Below are positions 28,227 through 29,076 of a DNA stretch of 29,076 bases, piece after piece. Source of the stretch: a virus; the IMG/VR virus record IMGVR_UViG_3300021957_000210, positions 1 through 29,076 of that record; one strand, 5' to 3'. The number at the start of each line of letters is the position of its first letter. Position 1 is the stretch's first letter. Under the pieces are notes generated by a model. That model searched no databases and was not told where the DNA came from. It saw only the letters and a program-made list of their open reading frames with translations. The position numbers and the translations under genes were made by a program.

Positions 28227-29076
28227 TTAAGCGTACTCTACTAAATCAGAAGCGATACCAAATTGTACTGCTGAAGTAAATCTCATTACCATTCTAACAT
28301 TATTAGAAGCATCTAAATCTGCCATATCTAAAACCTTAACCTCTTGAGTTGAGTTTAATAACCCAGTTCCGAAATAAAGATTAGAACGTTGTGCAACATA
28401 CATTTTGTTGTCAGACATTCCCGGACATACAAATATCTTAACTCCATTTACAGTTAGTGAACCATTGTTCCACCATTGAGTTCCCATATTGTTTACACCA
28501 TTTGCTCCTAATCCGTTTGCACCAAATCCTCCTAATGCTTGAACGTATAGTTTAGCTGCTTTAGTTCCCATATATAGGAATAAATCTTCCTTACCATATA
28601 ATGCTCCCGGTATAGCATCTACTACTTTAGATAATTCATCTATAATGTTTGTAGATAATAAACCACCACCTACTGCTGCTACTTGTTGTGCTGCTGGGAT
28701 ATCTCCAGCTGCTGCTGAAGCTGCAATTAGTTTTTCAAATCCATCAAAAGAGTTGTTTGCTCCAGCTGCCGTATCTCCTTGCCAAATACAAAATTCAGTA
28801 TTCTGTGCTACTTCTGATGCTACGTGAGCAATTAAAAAGTCAGAGAATTTAGGTGGTAAACTTTGTCCTAATCCGTAACCCATTGATTGTGCTTCCCAAT
28901 CGTTTACGAAGTCATACTTACATAATTGTAGGTTCACTTGTAATTCTACTGGTTCAATAATTCTTTCAGTTAATGTAATAGTTGATGTTGGACTAAAATC
29001 ACAATCAGCAGCAGTTACTAAAGCATCTGTTGATAATTTTTTAATCACTTCTTTAAAAGCAATGTTTGCCTTTACA
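28227..29076 (-). CDS. Major capsid protein, N-terminus cut by window edge
   Basis: The frame is open to the right edge. The GTG at 29048 is not a convincing start, because nine further codons upstream (VKANIAFKE) stay open and read well. The protein shows the Bacteroidetes-phage capsid pattern: KKLSTDALVTAADCDFSP near the start, LQVNLQLCKYDFVNDWEAQ, then PGALYGKEDLFLYMGTKAA, ALGGFGANGLGANG, NLYFGTGLLNS and a closing VRMVMRFTSAVQFGIASDLV. This corresponds to the HK97-type fold with capsid-forming loops. At least 282 residues are present, and an N-terminal segment is probably missing. It is followed by a terminator-like hairpin. Abundance of Gly and Ala loops is usual for capsids. Confidence 0.85.
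   Translation of the reverse strand, partial: VKANIAFKEVIKKLSTDALVTAADCDFSPTSTITLTERIIEPVELQVNLQLCKYDFVNDWEAQSMGYGLGQSLPPKFSDFLIAHVASEVAQNTEFCIWQGDTAAGANNSFDGFEKLIAASAAAGDIPAAQQVAAVGGGLLSTNIIDELSKVVDAIPGALYGKEDLFLYMGTKAAKLYVQALGGFGANGLGANGVNNMGTQWWNNGSLTVNGVKIFVCPGMSDNKMYVAQRSNLYFGTGLLNSTQEVKVLDMADLDASNNVRMVMRFTSAVQFGIASDLVEYA

Noticed and set aside
453-28827. Plus-strand open frames of 60-142 codons
   Set aside because: All lie opposite long, well-supported minus-strand genes, have no leader or family resemblance, and show the Ser/Leu/Ile-rich composition of antisense shadows.
28227-29048. Capsid gene starting at GTG 29048
   Set aside because: The frame stays open to the window edge, and codons before the GTG read like the capsid family (VKANIAFKE), so the true start is outside or across the junction.
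1-29076. Signs of a temperate phage or mobile element
   Set aside because: No integrase, excisionase, repressor, att-like direct repeat or transposase was recognised, so I do not claim lysogeny. A missing short segment could still hide something.

Overview
The window is one strongly AT-rich phage genome (or nearly all of one) with every supported gene on the minus strand, so transcription runs from high to low coordinates. Gene families (XkdF-type protease, NinG, DnaA-domain-IV-like protein, GTA-type holin, small Bacteroidetes-phage proteins), the lack of Shine-Dalgarno sites, and promoter candidates of the TTTG-N18-20-TAnnTTTG type point to a siphovirus-like tailed phage of a Flavobacteriia host. 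Stops TAA, TGA and TAG are all used, so the standard bacterial code fits. I saw no integrase, repressor, transposase, tRNA, CRISPR array or DNA polymerase.

Layout in transcription order, starting at the AT-rich gap 18466-18644: a replication, recombination and modification block (18465 down to 10504) holds NinG, small early proteins, a recombination-associated protein, SSB, a RecA-fold ATPase, a sigma-like factor, two PD-(D/E)XK-like proteins, a FEN exonuclease, a C5 methyltransferase, an HNH endonuclease and a DnaA-like initiator. The packaging genes follow (TerS, a second C5 methyltransferase and TerL, 10463-8349), then a two-gene small operon (8280-8024), then the tail genes (7921-1155: assembly chaperone with a -1 frameshift, completion proteins, tail-tip proteins, tape measure), then protease and scaffold-like genes (1120-1). 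At the other end of the window come the major capsid protein (29076-28227, cut), a tail-tube candidate, portal, head-tail adaptor, a 1410-residue modular fibre/spike protein, and lysis genes (M15 endopeptidase, small membrane protein, holin). Both window edges fall in the scaffold/capsid neighbourhood, so the molecule is probably circular or circularly permuted.

The most interesting signal is regulatory. A 17-base motif (ATTAAATACGTTATATA on the minus strand; two identical copies, one near-identical, one sharing its core) occurs once in front of each of four late operons: TerS-TerL, tail, protease-scaffold-capsid, and portal-to-lysis. In three cases it ends 3-4 bases before the ATG. The phage also encodes a sigma-like protein (15327-15836) that could read this motif. 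A different signal marks early genes: an AACAGAAACAATG-type leader at seven starts, two of them under nearly duplicated promoters. Six intrinsic terminators separate transcription units. Together these describe a two-class, operon-by-operon expression programme, inferred from sequence only.
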